Part shown: piece after piece, positions 1 to 10,260 of the stretch | How the letters are laid out: every line of letters starts with the position of its first letter | Position numbering within the stretch: position 1 is the first letter of the stretch | Source: Eutreptiella sp. 'Long Island Sound 2002' | Lineage: Eukaryota > Euglenozoa > Euglenophyceae > Eutreptiales > Eutreptiaceae | Assembly: GCA_964036045.1 (NCBI GenBank) | Contig: OZ038392.1 | Span: 22,470,090-22,534,089, forward strand | Reading direction: 5' to 3' | Length of the DNA stretch: 64,000 nt | Translations under genes and position numbers: made by a program | Notes under the pieces: generated by a model | Told to the model about the DNA's origin: nothing | Seen by the model: the letters and a program-made list of their open reading frames with translations, nothing else | Database searches by the model: none

Positions 1-24
1 TCCACAAACAAAGCCAAGAAACGA

Positions 25-58
25 GACCGGTTTCGGCCCAACACTAGGCCCTCATCAG
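25..58 (-). ncRNA. Hammerhead-ribozyme-like core
   Basis: Read on the minus strand, the segment contains CTGATGA (58-52), a 17-nt stem-loop segment with GGGCC at both ends, GAAA (34-31) and a GGTC (28-25) supplying a GUC cleavage triplet. This is the conserved core order of a type I hammerhead. Stem III would be the tiny self-complementary ACCGGT, as in the minimal, dimer-active hammerheads described for Penelope-like elements and retrozymes. Stem II has a central G-G mismatch. Stem I shows only two pairs next to the core, so activity is doubtful. The host element would lie on the minus strand and mostly outside the window. Confidence 0.4.
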
Positions 59-352
59 TCTGAGCGTGAGACAACAAATGATATTCAAAAAGATATGCTT
101 TATCTCACATCAATACGTGTATCAAACATGCAGACATCCGTCATTTTACTGGCGTGTTCCGTCTGGTGTAATATACATCCGGTTCACTCATTCCACTGAA
201 AATGCATGTGTACAGCGCGGGAATTGCATTATCAGAAATTCAAAACACATGATATTCTGGCAGCGTGCGCGACCTGTTCAGGTGACGCGGCGACGCTTGC
301 TCTGGCGGCAGTTGCCATTTTCAGCTGCCGTCCGGCAATTCAACAACAGGCT
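59..352. other. Unassigned sequence
   Basis: Mixed-composition DNA next to the hammerhead-like motif. I see no reading frame with coding character. It may be part of the same element as the motif, but no terminal repeat is visible. Confidence 0.4.
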
Positions 353-523
353 GGCATTTTTGGAATTTTCCAAAAAATTCCAAAAAAATCCCAAAAAAAT
401 TCCAAAAAAAATTCCAAAAAATTCCAAAAAATTCCAAAAAATTCCAAAAATTCCAAAAAAATTCCCAAAAAAATTCAAAAAAAATTCCAAAAAAAATTCA
501 AAAAAAATTCCAAAAAACCCCGG
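353..523. repeat. A-rich microsatellite, TTCCAAAAAA-type
   Basis: Irregular tandem copies of a 7-11 bp motif made of TTCC followed by five to seven A. The open frames across it encode only Lys/Pro/Asn or Phe/Gly runs and are artefacts of the repeat. Confidence 0.9.
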
Positions 524-3500
524 GGGGGTCAGTGGGTACCCCAACATACATACCTCAAAATGATCCCCATGACACACTGATCATTTTGAATATGCACAAG
601 TGGGGGAAAATTTTTTTCAAAAAAAATTGCCCATCAACTCAGGCTCCCATTAGCCAAGGTCCGACCCGGAGGCCGGGTCGGGGTCAAAATCCTTTTTTGT
701 GCCTTTCAGCCATTTTTGAATTCTGTACAAAATTCTGAGTATTTTGAGTACAGACACATGGGGTCGAACAAAAAAATTTCCCCCTGCCATATGCCTAAAA
801 CAAAATCTCCGGCGCCCACAAAACCCATTGTTCTGTACAACCATTTTGGGGTCTGTAGAAGGGGTGGGGGGTACCCCCCCCCTCTTTGGGGTCGGGTCCT
901 GACCAGGATCGGCCCCAGTGAGCAGCGAGCGTCTGCACGGCACCGGGGTCCCTTGCGGTCGGTGTCCGCCGGGGGGCCCGGCCCAAAGGCCCCGGTCGGC
1001 CGGTCTGAGGGGTCGGACGCCCTGCAGCCTCGGGGCGGGGGTTTGGGGGGATGAAGCGCCTCGACACAGGCCAGCGCGGGGGCGACGGCAGCGCAGCGGG
1101 AAGTGCCGTGGGCAGTGGGACGGGCGGCACACGGACAAAACAGCAGCCGCCCTTCCCCCACACGCACAACGCACGTGACACACAGGCCCACACACCCACA
1201 GACACACTCCTCCACACCCACACACCGCCCGGAGGCACGCCCCCACAACATATGTTGAGGCCCCGTCAACTAATCAATGACACTGGCATAGATGCCACTG
1301 GTATCCGTGTGTCTGGGCTGGCTACGGATCGAGGTCCGCGGGCAGCTCAACAACGGTGGGTGGCGGTTAACCGGCGGTTGGCGGTTATTTGTCGGCGGTT
1401 GGTGCTTGAACGACGGCGGTTGGTACATAGCCGAGAGCAGTTGGCGCATAGCCGACGGGTTGATGGGTCACAGGGAACGGGCCGCGGCGGGCGGGGGGCG
1501 GGGGGGGGGGGTCCTTAACTTAACTGACCAACGCGGCACCCAGCGATATAGGGGCCTGTCCAGGGGATGGACAGTCAAGTGCCCGTGCGAACATGAGGCG
1601 TGCCCCCGCGTAGTTCATGTGGGTGCCGGCGCATGGGGTCGGAAGTCGCATGCACCGCCGTGAGGGGGCCCGGGGGCGAATGCCGTGCGTTGCAGAGTCT
1701 CGCCAGAACCCGCGCGGGCTGCGCTCGAATCGGCCGGCGTTGGCCCGCAGGACACGCAACCCTCCCCCAAAACCCCCACCACCACTGCCTTATGGCCATG
1801 CCTTTGACTTATGGAATTAGTTATTGACGGAGGGTTCGGGATGTGAGCCACCCAACGTACCGAAGAAGAGGAGGCCGGTGAGCGCGTGCGGCGCGACGCA
1901 CTCGTCGGATTTTTGCCGAGGGAGCCCTCCGAACTGCCGGCGGCTGAGGCCGAGCGGCAGCGTGTGGGCGGCATCACTGCTCCTTTTTTTTCGGGGCGGG
2001 GGGGGGGGGGGGTGCACTTGCAACGGCCCCTCCGCCGTTCAGATTTCGAACCGGCCGCCGATGTGAGAGTCAGCGGAGGCGGGAGGGCGCAGAGGCGCAT
2101 CTTGTGGCCGCGGGGCTGCGGTGCCCCGCGCTGCCAAGAGAGGGCAAGGGCCAGACACGATGGTCAGGGGGGGGGGGGTCCTGGAGCCCAAACGTCCAAA
2201 AGTTTGTACCAAAAACAGCCCAAATCAATATTTCTTGTTGTCAACTTTCATGTTTTTCCACTATGAAATCCGGGTCCGAAGGGGGGGGGGGGTTGCCCCC
2301 CCCCCCCCTCAGCCCCTGGGGAGACGCTGCGTTGTTGAGCAAAACGCTGCCCCTCCGGAGCGGGAACACCCCCGTCCGTCCCTGACAGAGCGCAGGAGGC
2401 CATGATGGTCCTCCACAACCAAATGTACGATGGCAGTGGGGGGGGCGGGGGGGGCGAGAGGGGGGCAGTGGAGCACACGCGGCCACGCCGGCCAGGCCAC
2501 CCCTTGACCACGCCGCGGCCTTGTGCCGACTCGGCACGTGCCACGGCGGCGGGGGGCACATGCACAGCCCGCGGGGCCCCGGGCGCGGGCACCGCCCGTG
2601 CGATGCCGCGGGATCGGGGCCTGAGAGACGGACATCGGGCGGCGCAATGCGGTACCCACGGCGGAGCGCACTGGGGGCGCCGCAAGGGCGAACCCCCCGC
2701 CCCCCCGCCCCCTCCCCCACGCCCCTGCGCTGCGCCCCCGGTTCGCGGGCCGCGCGCGCGCCGTGGTGGCCCGGCGCCCCACCCAATGCCGTCCCACTGC
2801 CCCAGCACAACACCGATATCAGTGGATTGCTTTGGTGATACTGAGGGGGGGGGGGGGTTATGTCCGTCCGGGGATTTAGGCCGAGCCCCCCCACCCCACC
2901 CCACTCCACGAGAGATCAGAGAATTTTCCCTTGTGAAAAATGCAACTTATTAAAGGGGGCAAAGAACGGAGGGCAATTGCAGGTACACAAACTTCTTTGT
3001 GGCCTCAGCGCCCCAAACCGCGTCCCCCCCACCCCCACAGTAGATCTGGACAACCCCCCCCCCCCCCCGAAGGGTATGGTATGGTATGGCATAGGCCTGG
3101 GCGATGTCCGGGATACACTGGCCGCACCGGCACCCGTGGTCCGACGACTGGGCAACAGAGTACACTCGCCTGATCACCCACAGGACCACTGGGGACCGGT
3201 GGGCTTGGGGGGGGACGGGGGTTGATCATCCACCACTGCAGGCCACGGAGCACAAGCGCAAAGCGCATCATTCATCGATTGCGGGCGGTGTAGCGGTAGT
3301 CTACTGCCACTCCCCAGTCCAGTCCTGCTCTGACCCACTGCCACGGTTGCGTGATTGCCGTGCCACAAGTGCATACTATTTGTACTGGGACCGGCCCAGG
3401 GGGGCTCGTGTAGAAAGCATTGCGACGTGTCACGTACCCGTACCACGCAGCCTTGCTCCATCGGCGGGTTGAGTGCACGGCGTGGGATGCTGACGCTGAG

Positions 3501-4247
3501 TCCCTCCGCCCTCCATAAGACTACCCTGGGGTCTCTCCGCACCAGCCACGCCACCACCTGCTGTGCTCGCGCTGTCGCTGTGGCCCGAGTGAAATGCAGT
3601 GGGTGATACGGGGAGGGGGGTCTGCGTGCTGATCTGGGGCGGCGGGGGGGGGGATGGGCTGTCTGTACCGTATGAATGCCGTTGGTCCTTTGCCCTGTTT
3701 CACTTCAATGAGCGCCCCCCCCCCCCCCCCCCCCGGAGGGATAGCGTCCCCTGGCCACTACCCGATCCCCCGGCCGCCGTGCCCACAGGGGCTGCACGGC
3801 TCTTCCGCCGCAGCGCCGCGATGGCCAGGGGGACCGGCCCACGCATTGGGCGCGCGGGGGCCTGGGGGCCTGGGGGACGCCACTGCGCCGTGCCCCCCCA
3901 TCCCCCCCCCCCCCCCCAATCGCAGGGAAGGGGGACTGACACCGCCGTCGAGGGGGAGGGGGGTGGGGGGGGGGGGGGGGCAGCGCAGCGGAGGCGCTCA
4001 TAGCGCCACTGCGGGCGACGCGGAGGCGCCCACGAGAGGGGGCGCGCCGAGGGGAGGGGGAAGGAGCAAGGCAACGGACGCGGTGCAGCCGGTCGCTGGG
4101 GGGGGGGGGCGAGGGCCCCGGGACAGGGAAGGGCCACCCCCTCCGCGACGCATCGAGGGCCCTCCGGGACTGACCGCGTGTGCAGGAGAGGGGGAGGGGG
4201 GGGCTCTCGGTGTAGTTTGGGGGGCCCCCTCCCCCACGTTCGGTCAC
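524..4247. other. G/C-tract-rich intergenic DNA, no gene
   Basis: Long open frames occur on both strands here, but they are Pro/Arg/Gly-rich shadows of GC-rich sequence and none has family-like motifs. G or C runs of 10 or more recur, for example near 1500, 1995, 2170, 2280, 2845, 3055, 3715, 3905 and 3965. The stretch 1340-1470 holds an irregular GGCGGTTGG-type minisatellite resembling the one at 37335. Confidence 0.5.
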
Positions 4248-4538
4248 CGCCCCCCATCGCCCCACAGCAGCAGCAGCAGCAGCAGGGCGCACGCGACACG
4301 CAGCGGCCCCGCTGCCCTGGGGCCATGGGCCCCGGACACCGCAGGGCCCCCCGAAATCAAGTGCCGGCGGCGGACGCGGACGTCGAGGGGACGGGGAAAG
4401 GCCTCGTTCACGAGTGTTGGGCTGCGGGCCTCGAAGGCGTTGATCAGAGACGCCGCCAGCTTCGGGGGAGTGTGGGGCAGAGGGAGCCCGGGCGCATCCC
4501 GGAAGGCGATCACCACCAGCGTGTGCTCCGGGGCAGGC
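4248..4538 (-). CDS. Candidate internal exon, unknown protein
   Basis: An open block whose translation looks like protein: it starts PAPEHTLVVIAFRD and continues through LAASLINAFEARSPTLVNEA. It is preceded on the minus strand by a CTCAG acceptor-like site and ends at a GGCG/GTGACC donor-like site. Near its end a CAG microsatellite at about 4266-4284 encodes a run of leucines. No domain is recognised and neighbouring exons were not found. The alternative is a chance open frame in GC-rich DNA. The residue mix (acidic, aromatic and aliphatic residues spaced normally) argues for real coding ancestry. Confidence 0.35.
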
Positions 4539-4736
4539 CTGAGATGGAGGGGGGAGGAACTGATGGCCGGTGCCCGGCGGTCGTGGGTGGCGTGGCAGTG
4601 CACGCAGCAGTGCGCACAGCAGCTCCCACTCCCATCCCCTAAAACCCGTTCAGTCTCAGATGTGGCACTCGGGGCACCGCAGCCACACGGCAGGCGCAGG
4701 AAAGGGAAAGGGAAAGGGAAAGAGAGAATGTAAAAA

Positions 4737-5280
4737 GGGGGGGGGGTATAATTGCGGGTGGGTCCAATTAATCAGGGTGTTGTAAAATTCTGTGGACCCC
4801 CTGCAATTATTTACCCCCCCCCCACTCAATTATTTGCTGTCCCTGTGCTGCAATGGTGTCATGTCTGATGACGAGTATGCATTGTCTGTCTCATTGTCGG
4901 ACAGCGACAATGAGGTGAATTTGAGGATGCACAGGTTGCTGTTGGTCCTGATGACGGGAAACTTGACAACAACGGCATGTAAGACATTTATTTCATTGGG
5001 ATTGGTCTCAGGTACAGCCCCATCTGACATCATGCCTTCTCCCACTCAGGCCACATGGCTTTTAAGTGTGTGCCTGCAGCCCCTCAAGTGGCAGAGTTTG
5101 AGAGAGCATTGGCTGCAAGCTTTGCCAGCGCCCTGCCAAAACTTGCAGCCCAACAAAAACCTTTGCAACAAATGTCCATGGCTATGTTTGTGAAGAAGAA
5201 GGTTGGTTAGCTTTGGCATGCAATTATTCCAGACCACGAGTTTCTCTCCCAAAGCCCTGCAATTATACGCCCCCCCCCCC
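4737..5280. mobile_element. Short TIR element with TATAATTGC termini
   Basis: The left end has a G run followed by TATAATTGCGGG (from 4747). The right end has CCCTGCAATTATA (to 5267) followed by a C run. The two ends are therefore inverted repeats of about 12-17 bp including the G/C run. A further internal copy of the terminal motif lies near 4800. The size, about 0.54 kb, fits a non-autonomous DNA transposon or MITE. No transposase is visible inside. Target duplication cannot be judged within the homopolymers. Confidence 0.5.
5055..5210 (+). CDS. Small open frame or exon inside the TIR element
   Basis: A 51-residue frame beginning MAFKCVPAAPQVAEFERALA and ending in KKKVG, then TAG. It has an amphipathic Ala/Leu/Gln helix composition. 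A pyrimidine-rich CTCAG acceptor-like site lies six bases before it. About 140 bp upstream, a block starting at the ATG of 4861 reads MSDDEYALSVSLSDSDNE and ends at GAG/GTGAAT. Together they could be two exons, but joining exactly at these two sites does not keep the 51-residue frame, so the model is unproven. It may be a host gene fragment captured by the element. Function unknown. Confidence 0.3.
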   Translation: MAFKCVPAAPQVAEFERALAASFASALPKLAAQQKPLQQMSMAMFVKKKVG

Positions 5281-6084
5281 TTTAAGCAATGAAAGTGGCA
5301 GGGATGGGCAGGTATGCACACACTAACTGACTCCAAGGCTACACATTAGTTCAAGTGCAACGTGCTACTGAATGTTTCCTCTTGAACACCACTGAGAGAC
5401 CGGCCCAGAAAATGCAGGAAAATGCGAAAAATGCGAAAAATGCGGACCGCATCCCCCCACCCCCACCCCTGCAGGGGTCGTGCAACGGCGTCACCACCAC
5501 CACTGCCACAACCAACACTGCCTTTTGCGCTGTGGACTTGTGGACTTCTGGATGTGCCGCCCCCCGAAAAAACGCTGAGCCATTGCACGCCCCTACAAGA
5601 CGCGGTCAGCCCAAAAGTGCAGACAGAAATTGGGCTCGTCGATGGCCTACAAAGCAATGGGTACCGTCCTGTCACACGAAGAGGCCAGTGGACAGGCCAC
5701 CAACACCAACACGGAGCGCCAAAAACCGCTGCCAAGTGGTGACCATCGGACCTGTTTTGCCGACCATTGAATGAGGTTACGGACTGCCCTGGCACACAAC
5801 CCCCCCCCCCCCGTCCCCCCCACGCCGATGTACAAGGGCAGGGGGGGCTGTCGACACTCATGTAACCCACGGCAACTCATGAGGCATGCCGGCCATGGCT
5901 TACCGTTACCCAGGGGGCGGGGGGGGGACATGGCGCCCTGGGCTCCTCCGCCTGACATACGCCCCCCCCCCCCACATCAGAACACTGTTCCTCGCGGCTA
6001 AAGTGAAAAAGATCAAAGGTGCCCGAAATAGGAGGTGGATTTTAGGTACGCACTTGTTTTTTGGCCCCTGACCTCCTGTGTGAC
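5281..6084. other. Intergenic, no supported gene
   Basis: Contains a short GCGAAAAAT triplication at 5424-5445 and several C runs. Open frames on either strand lack recognisable motifs and overlap one another without a winner. Confidence 0.5.
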
Positions 6085-6395
6085 ATTCCGTCTGGTTGTT
6101 GTTTCTTTACGGGGCCCTGGACAGTCACCCGTTCTTCCCTCCGCATGTTGCGTCGGGTCGCCGCGTTCTGTCGGCCGCTGCGGCCGGTGCTGCTGCTGGT
6201 GTCCTTTCCGCGTTTGCGGTGCCCAGTGGTTGGTGTGCCGGGGCTGTGCTGGATGTGGCATCGTGTGCCGTTTGCGTGTCAGTGGCGCCCAGTAGTTGGC
6301 GTATTGGAGGTTGTGCTGGTTGTTGCGGGGGTCGTTTGACTGTTTGTGCTGCCCACTGCCCTCTGGCCACAGGCCGTCCATCACCTGCCTCGCTG
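6085..6395 (+). repeat. Dispersed repeat R, copy 1 (partial)
   Basis: Runs from TGTTGTTTCTTTACGGGGCC to past CGTTTGACTG. It closely matches 50918-51230 on the same strand and, from CGGCCGGTGC onward, the reverse complement of 33535-33905. It lacks the tail of about 170 bp found in the other two copies. It contains no credible coding frame. Confidence 0.8.
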
Positions 6396-6842
6396 CGTTT
6401 CAGGGTGCGTGAGGCCGAGGTGCCCTGCTCTTCCACGCGTTGTCCCGGCCGTCCACCACGTACGCTCCCGCCCCCCCCCCCCCCCCCGCCCTCGGGTGTT
6501 GGCAAACTCAGCGGTGGCCCGGTCATGACTGTGCCATGGGCCCATCCGCGATGGAGTTTGCACTGACACCCCTCGTACCTGCGCCGCGGGTGCCATTGCA
6601 TTGGGTACCGCATGAGGGCAGGCCTCACACCAAATCCGTTGCCACGCCCCCAGTCCGGGTGGGGGAACAGACACGCGCACCGCGGCGCTTGGGCGACGGG
6701 GGGTGCAGCGGCTGCACCGATGACCCGCGGTTTCGTACGGCGCTTGCACGGCCGTAACGGGGGTGCGTGCACGAAATGGCACCGGGTTGGAGGCAGTCGG
6801 CGCCGATTTGTGCCTTTGGGGGCAGGGGGGTGGGGGGAGCAG
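6396..6842. other. Intergenic, no supported gene
   Basis: GC-rich DNA between repeat R and a MITE copy, with one long C run near 6475. I see nothing else in it. Confidence 0.4.
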
Positions 6843-7050
6843 CGATGCATTGGAAGGGCCCCCCTCCAGGATATGCCCAGCCTATGCCCAGCCTATGCCC
6901 AGCCACTGTCCCCCTGACGCCACGTGCCAGCCTCAATGGCATTTGTAACCGACAGTAACTGCCCCAAACCGCTTTGGCAACCTCCTCCAACCGCCTGTCT
7001 AACCGCTTCTGGGGCCGCCTTCGAGGTCCCTTCCCTTCTGATGCATCCCT
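6843..7050. mobile_element. MITE family M1 (GATGCAT termini), copy 1
   Basis: The left end reads GATGCATTGGAAGGG and the right end CCCTTCTGATGCATCCC, so the ends are imperfect inverted repeats of about 15 bp. The interior, with CATTTGTAACCGACAGTAAC and CGCCTGTCTAACCG, is shared with 34239-34445 and 36078-36271. At about 0.2 kb and without coding capacity, it fits a MITE. In this copy GCCCAGCCTAT is repeated three times near the left end. Confidence 0.75.
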
Positions 7051-7930
7051 TGGGGGGGGGTTGCACCGATGGGGGATGGGACCCGGGGGGGGGGGGGGAT
7101 CCGGGTCAAAATTCCATTCCCAAGATCAGTGCATCCGAATTCCAACGCCTGAGGCACCGATGACTCCCCAAAGGCCACTGCACAGCGGGGGCACATCATT
7201 CGAGCCCCCCCCCACGTGTCGAGGCGCCAGAGGGGAATCCCCCTTCCATGTCACACCGGTCGTGGCTGCAGGGGCACGCGGTGCGGGGGGGGGGGGTGGG
7301 GGGCAAGGCGGACCTGCGGGCATCACCAACCCCCTGCTCATCGAGGGGCACGCTCGGGGCAACTTGCTCCTGCACCGTCATCCTGAGCACGACAACGAGG
7401 CGTACTGGAACGGCCGCTCTGGACGCACGAACGGCCGCGCACACCACAGACCACTGAGGTACGTCAGCCGTGCGTTGCGCAGGAGTGCTGGGGTTACCCC
7501 CCCCCCCCCTTGTCCAAGCTGCGGTAAGTGACCAGAAATTGACGGAACCAAGGCCCAGTGTTGTTTGGACAGGGGTGTCGCTCACACGTCACACGGTTTA
7601 TGGGGCATGCAGAAAGACAGGGTGTACTATTCTGAAGACCAAAGGGGCAAAAGTATGCCGCAAAAGCCTTCATGCCCCAATCAACTTCCGTGCACGGGGG
7701 GGGGGGGGGGGGCGGGGGGGCGACTACAACTGGTCCTGATGCGACACCCCCCCGGCTATCTGTCACAACTTGGGGGGGGGGGGGGGGGGGGGCGGTCCAG
7801 CCAGGGGTCGGGGGGGGGGGGTCCTGCCGAGGTCGGGGTGGGGGTCCTGCCAGGGGTCGGGGGGGGGGGGGTTCTGGACGGGGGTCAGGGGGGCGTCCAG
7901 CCAGGGGTGAGGGGCGGGGGGGTTAGGTTT
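7051..7930. other. G-tract-rich intergenic DNA
   Basis: G or C runs of 10-20 at about 7084, 7285, 7498, 7697, 7770, 7810 and 7860. From 7800 on, a G-run plus GTCCWGCC-type motif is repeated irregularly up to the start of the satellite. No credible gene. Confidence 0.6.
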
Positions 7931-9831
7931 AGCCCTGGGGTTAGGGTCACCGAGCTGGTGGAACCAGTCCTAGTTTTATAACCCTTTTTAGTGTCTAGGG
8001 TGGACCTACCAGGTTTAGCAGCAAGCAAGCAAGCAAGCAAGGAAGCAAGCAAGCAGCAAGCAAGTAGCACGCGCGAAATGGGCAAAAATCAGAACTCCGT
8101 CGTGGTGCTTGAGATTCGGGTGAAATTTTGGTGCATGATACCTATGGGTGTGAAGTACAATCACACAAAGTTTGAGCGAGAAACTCAACGGTGGCAATCG
8201 GGAACGGGATTCGCAAGTGGCGGACCTCAGTTTCAAAAACTGCAGTTTAGGGCCAAAAACAGCCAATTTTCGGCCAAAAAAGCCCGGGAACACATTCAAA
8301 ACGGCCAAACGAAGGGAAACGGTAGGTACACTCTATGTGCAGCTTGACTTCCCCGTGTCAACGAGCTCTTTGCGGCCCTCTAACTCCATGATATGTCCCG
8401 GAAACGGCCCAAAAAGGCCCCCAGAAGCTCCAAATGCCGACAGCCACAAACCAAGAATAGGCCATATCTCTGGCTACATGGCTCAAAATGGGATTCCGAG
8501 GGCACCTACTCCACCCGCAACCCCCACTTTTTGTGGTTTCCATCCCTCAGAATTGCCCAAACGGACGCCTAGACCCCAATACCTAGGCCCACTAGGCTGC
8601 GGCAAGCTGCAAGCTCAAGCCCAAACAGGTGGGTGCCCAAATGGGGCAAAAAGATGGCTTTTCTGAAAAACGATCCTAGGCCATGTGCGACGCTAAAACA
8701 AGTGGTTTTGGATTGTTTTGAGCTTGTGGTGGCCCATTTTGGTCCTCCGAAAATCCCAAAATGCCTTGAAAATGGGCTCTTTTGGGACCATAAATGGGTA
8801 AAAAATGGGTCAAAAACGCATTTTTCCAAACCTCATCCAAGACCATGTGGGGTGCACAAACGGGTGAAATGAGCCCATTTTGAGCCCATTTTGGGGCATT
8901 TTGGCCCCTCATAAGTCCAAAAAGCCTTGAAAGTGGGCCTCGTGGTGACGGGGTTCACTTGCAAGTTAATTTCACTTTGTCAAGAGCCGTCAATGTGTGA
9001 ATCATTCTTGATGTCCCTCACCAGTCATAGCTGATGTTCCCTCCCCCACCAGCTCGGTCCCAATATTTAGTCTTGATTAGGGTTAGGGTCACCGAGCTGG
9101 TGGAACCAGTCTTGGTTTCATAACCCTTTTTAGTGTCTAGGGTGGACCTACTGGGTTTAGTAGTAGCAACAAGCAAGCAGCAACAAGCAGCAACCAAGCA
9201 GCAGCACGCACGAAATGGGGAAAAATCAGAACTCCGTCGTGGTGCATGAGATTCGGGTGAAATTTTGGTACATGATACCTATGGGTGTGAAGTACAATCA
9301 CACAAAGTTTGAGCGAGAAACTCGACGGTGGCAGTCGGGAACGGGATTCGCAAGTGGCGGACCTCAGTTTCAAAAACTGCAGCTTAGGGCCAAAAGCAGC
9401 CATTTTTGGGCCAAAAAAGCCCGGGAACACATTCAAAACGGCCAAACGAAGGGAAACGGTAGGTACACTCTATGTGCAGCTTGACTTCCCCGTGTCAACG
9501 AGCTCTTTGCGGCCCTCTAACTCCATGATATGTCCCGGAAATGGCCCAAAAAGGCCCCCAGAAGCTCCAAATGCCAACAGCCACAAACCAAGAATAGGCC
9601 ATATCTTTGGCTACATGGCTCAAAATGGGATTCCGAGGGCACCTACTCCACCCGCAACCCCCCACTTTTTGTGGTTTCCATCCCTCAGAATTGCCCAAAC
9701 GGACGCCTAGACCCCAATACCTAGGCCCACTAGGGTGCAGCAAGCTGCAAGCTCAAGCCCAAACAGGTGGGTGCCCAAATGGGTCAACAGGGTCCAGTAG
9801 GGGCAAAAAGATGACTTTTCTCAAAAATGAT

Positions 9832-10095
9832 CCTAGACCATGTGTGACGCTAAAACAAGTGTTTTTGGATTGTTTTGAGCTTGTGGTGGCCCATTTTGGT
9901 CCTCCGAAAATCCCAAAATGCCTGGAAAATGGGCTGTTTTGGGACCAAAATTGGGTCAAAAATGGGTCAAAAACACATTTTTCCAAACCTCAGCCAAGAC
10001 CATGTGGGGTGCACAAACGGGTGAAATGAGCCCATTTTGAGCACATTTTGGGGCATTTTGGCCCCTCAAAAGTCCAAAAAGCCTTGAAAGTGGGC
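9832..10095 (+). repeat. Two related sub-repeats within a satellite unit
   Basis: The half beginning CCTAGACCATGTG (9832) and the half beginning CCAAGACCATGTGG (9994) share, in order, GTG, TTTTGAGC, CATTTTGG, CCTC, AAA and GCCTTGAAA-TGGGC blocks. The offset is about 162 bp. The same pair is present in every unit. The monomer therefore contains an ancient internal duplication. Diverged monomers of this type also occur at 32440-32720. Confidence 0.65.
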
Positions 10096-10202
10096 TTCGT
10101 GAAGATGGGGTTCACTTGCAAGCTGATTTCACTTTGTCAACAGCCATCAGTGTGTGAATCATTCTTGATGTCCCTCACCAGTCATAGCTGATGTTCCCTC
10201 CC

Positions 10203-10260
10203 CCACCAGCTCGGTGCCAATATTGAGTCTTGATTAGGGTTAGGGTCACCGAGCTGGTGG
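10203..10260. other. Conserved hairpin with telomere-like loop (example unit)
   Basis: CCACCAGCTCGGTG and its exact reverse complement CACCGAGCTGGTGG enclose a 30-base loop that contains TTAGGGTTAGGG. The same structure sits at the equivalent place in each unit, about 90 bp before GTGTCTAGGG. Several units have one mismatch in an arm (near 17140, 18290, 19430 and 22870). The arm sequence is also found at the array start (7945) and in decayed form at 32738. Candidate roles are a cruciform or replication site, or a relic of a transposon end; none can be shown here. Confidence 0.8.

Noticed and set aside
3599-4733. Long plus- and minus-strand frames of up to 359 residues
   Set aside because: Pro/Gly/Arg-rich with homopolymer-coded runs, mutually overlapping, and without recognisable motifs.
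8870-8925. Dinoflagellate spliced-leader-like string (CATTTTGG followed by CTC)
   Set aside because: GGGGCATTTTGGCCCCTC in each unit resembles only the middle of the spliced leader; the flanking bases do not match and no donor follows.
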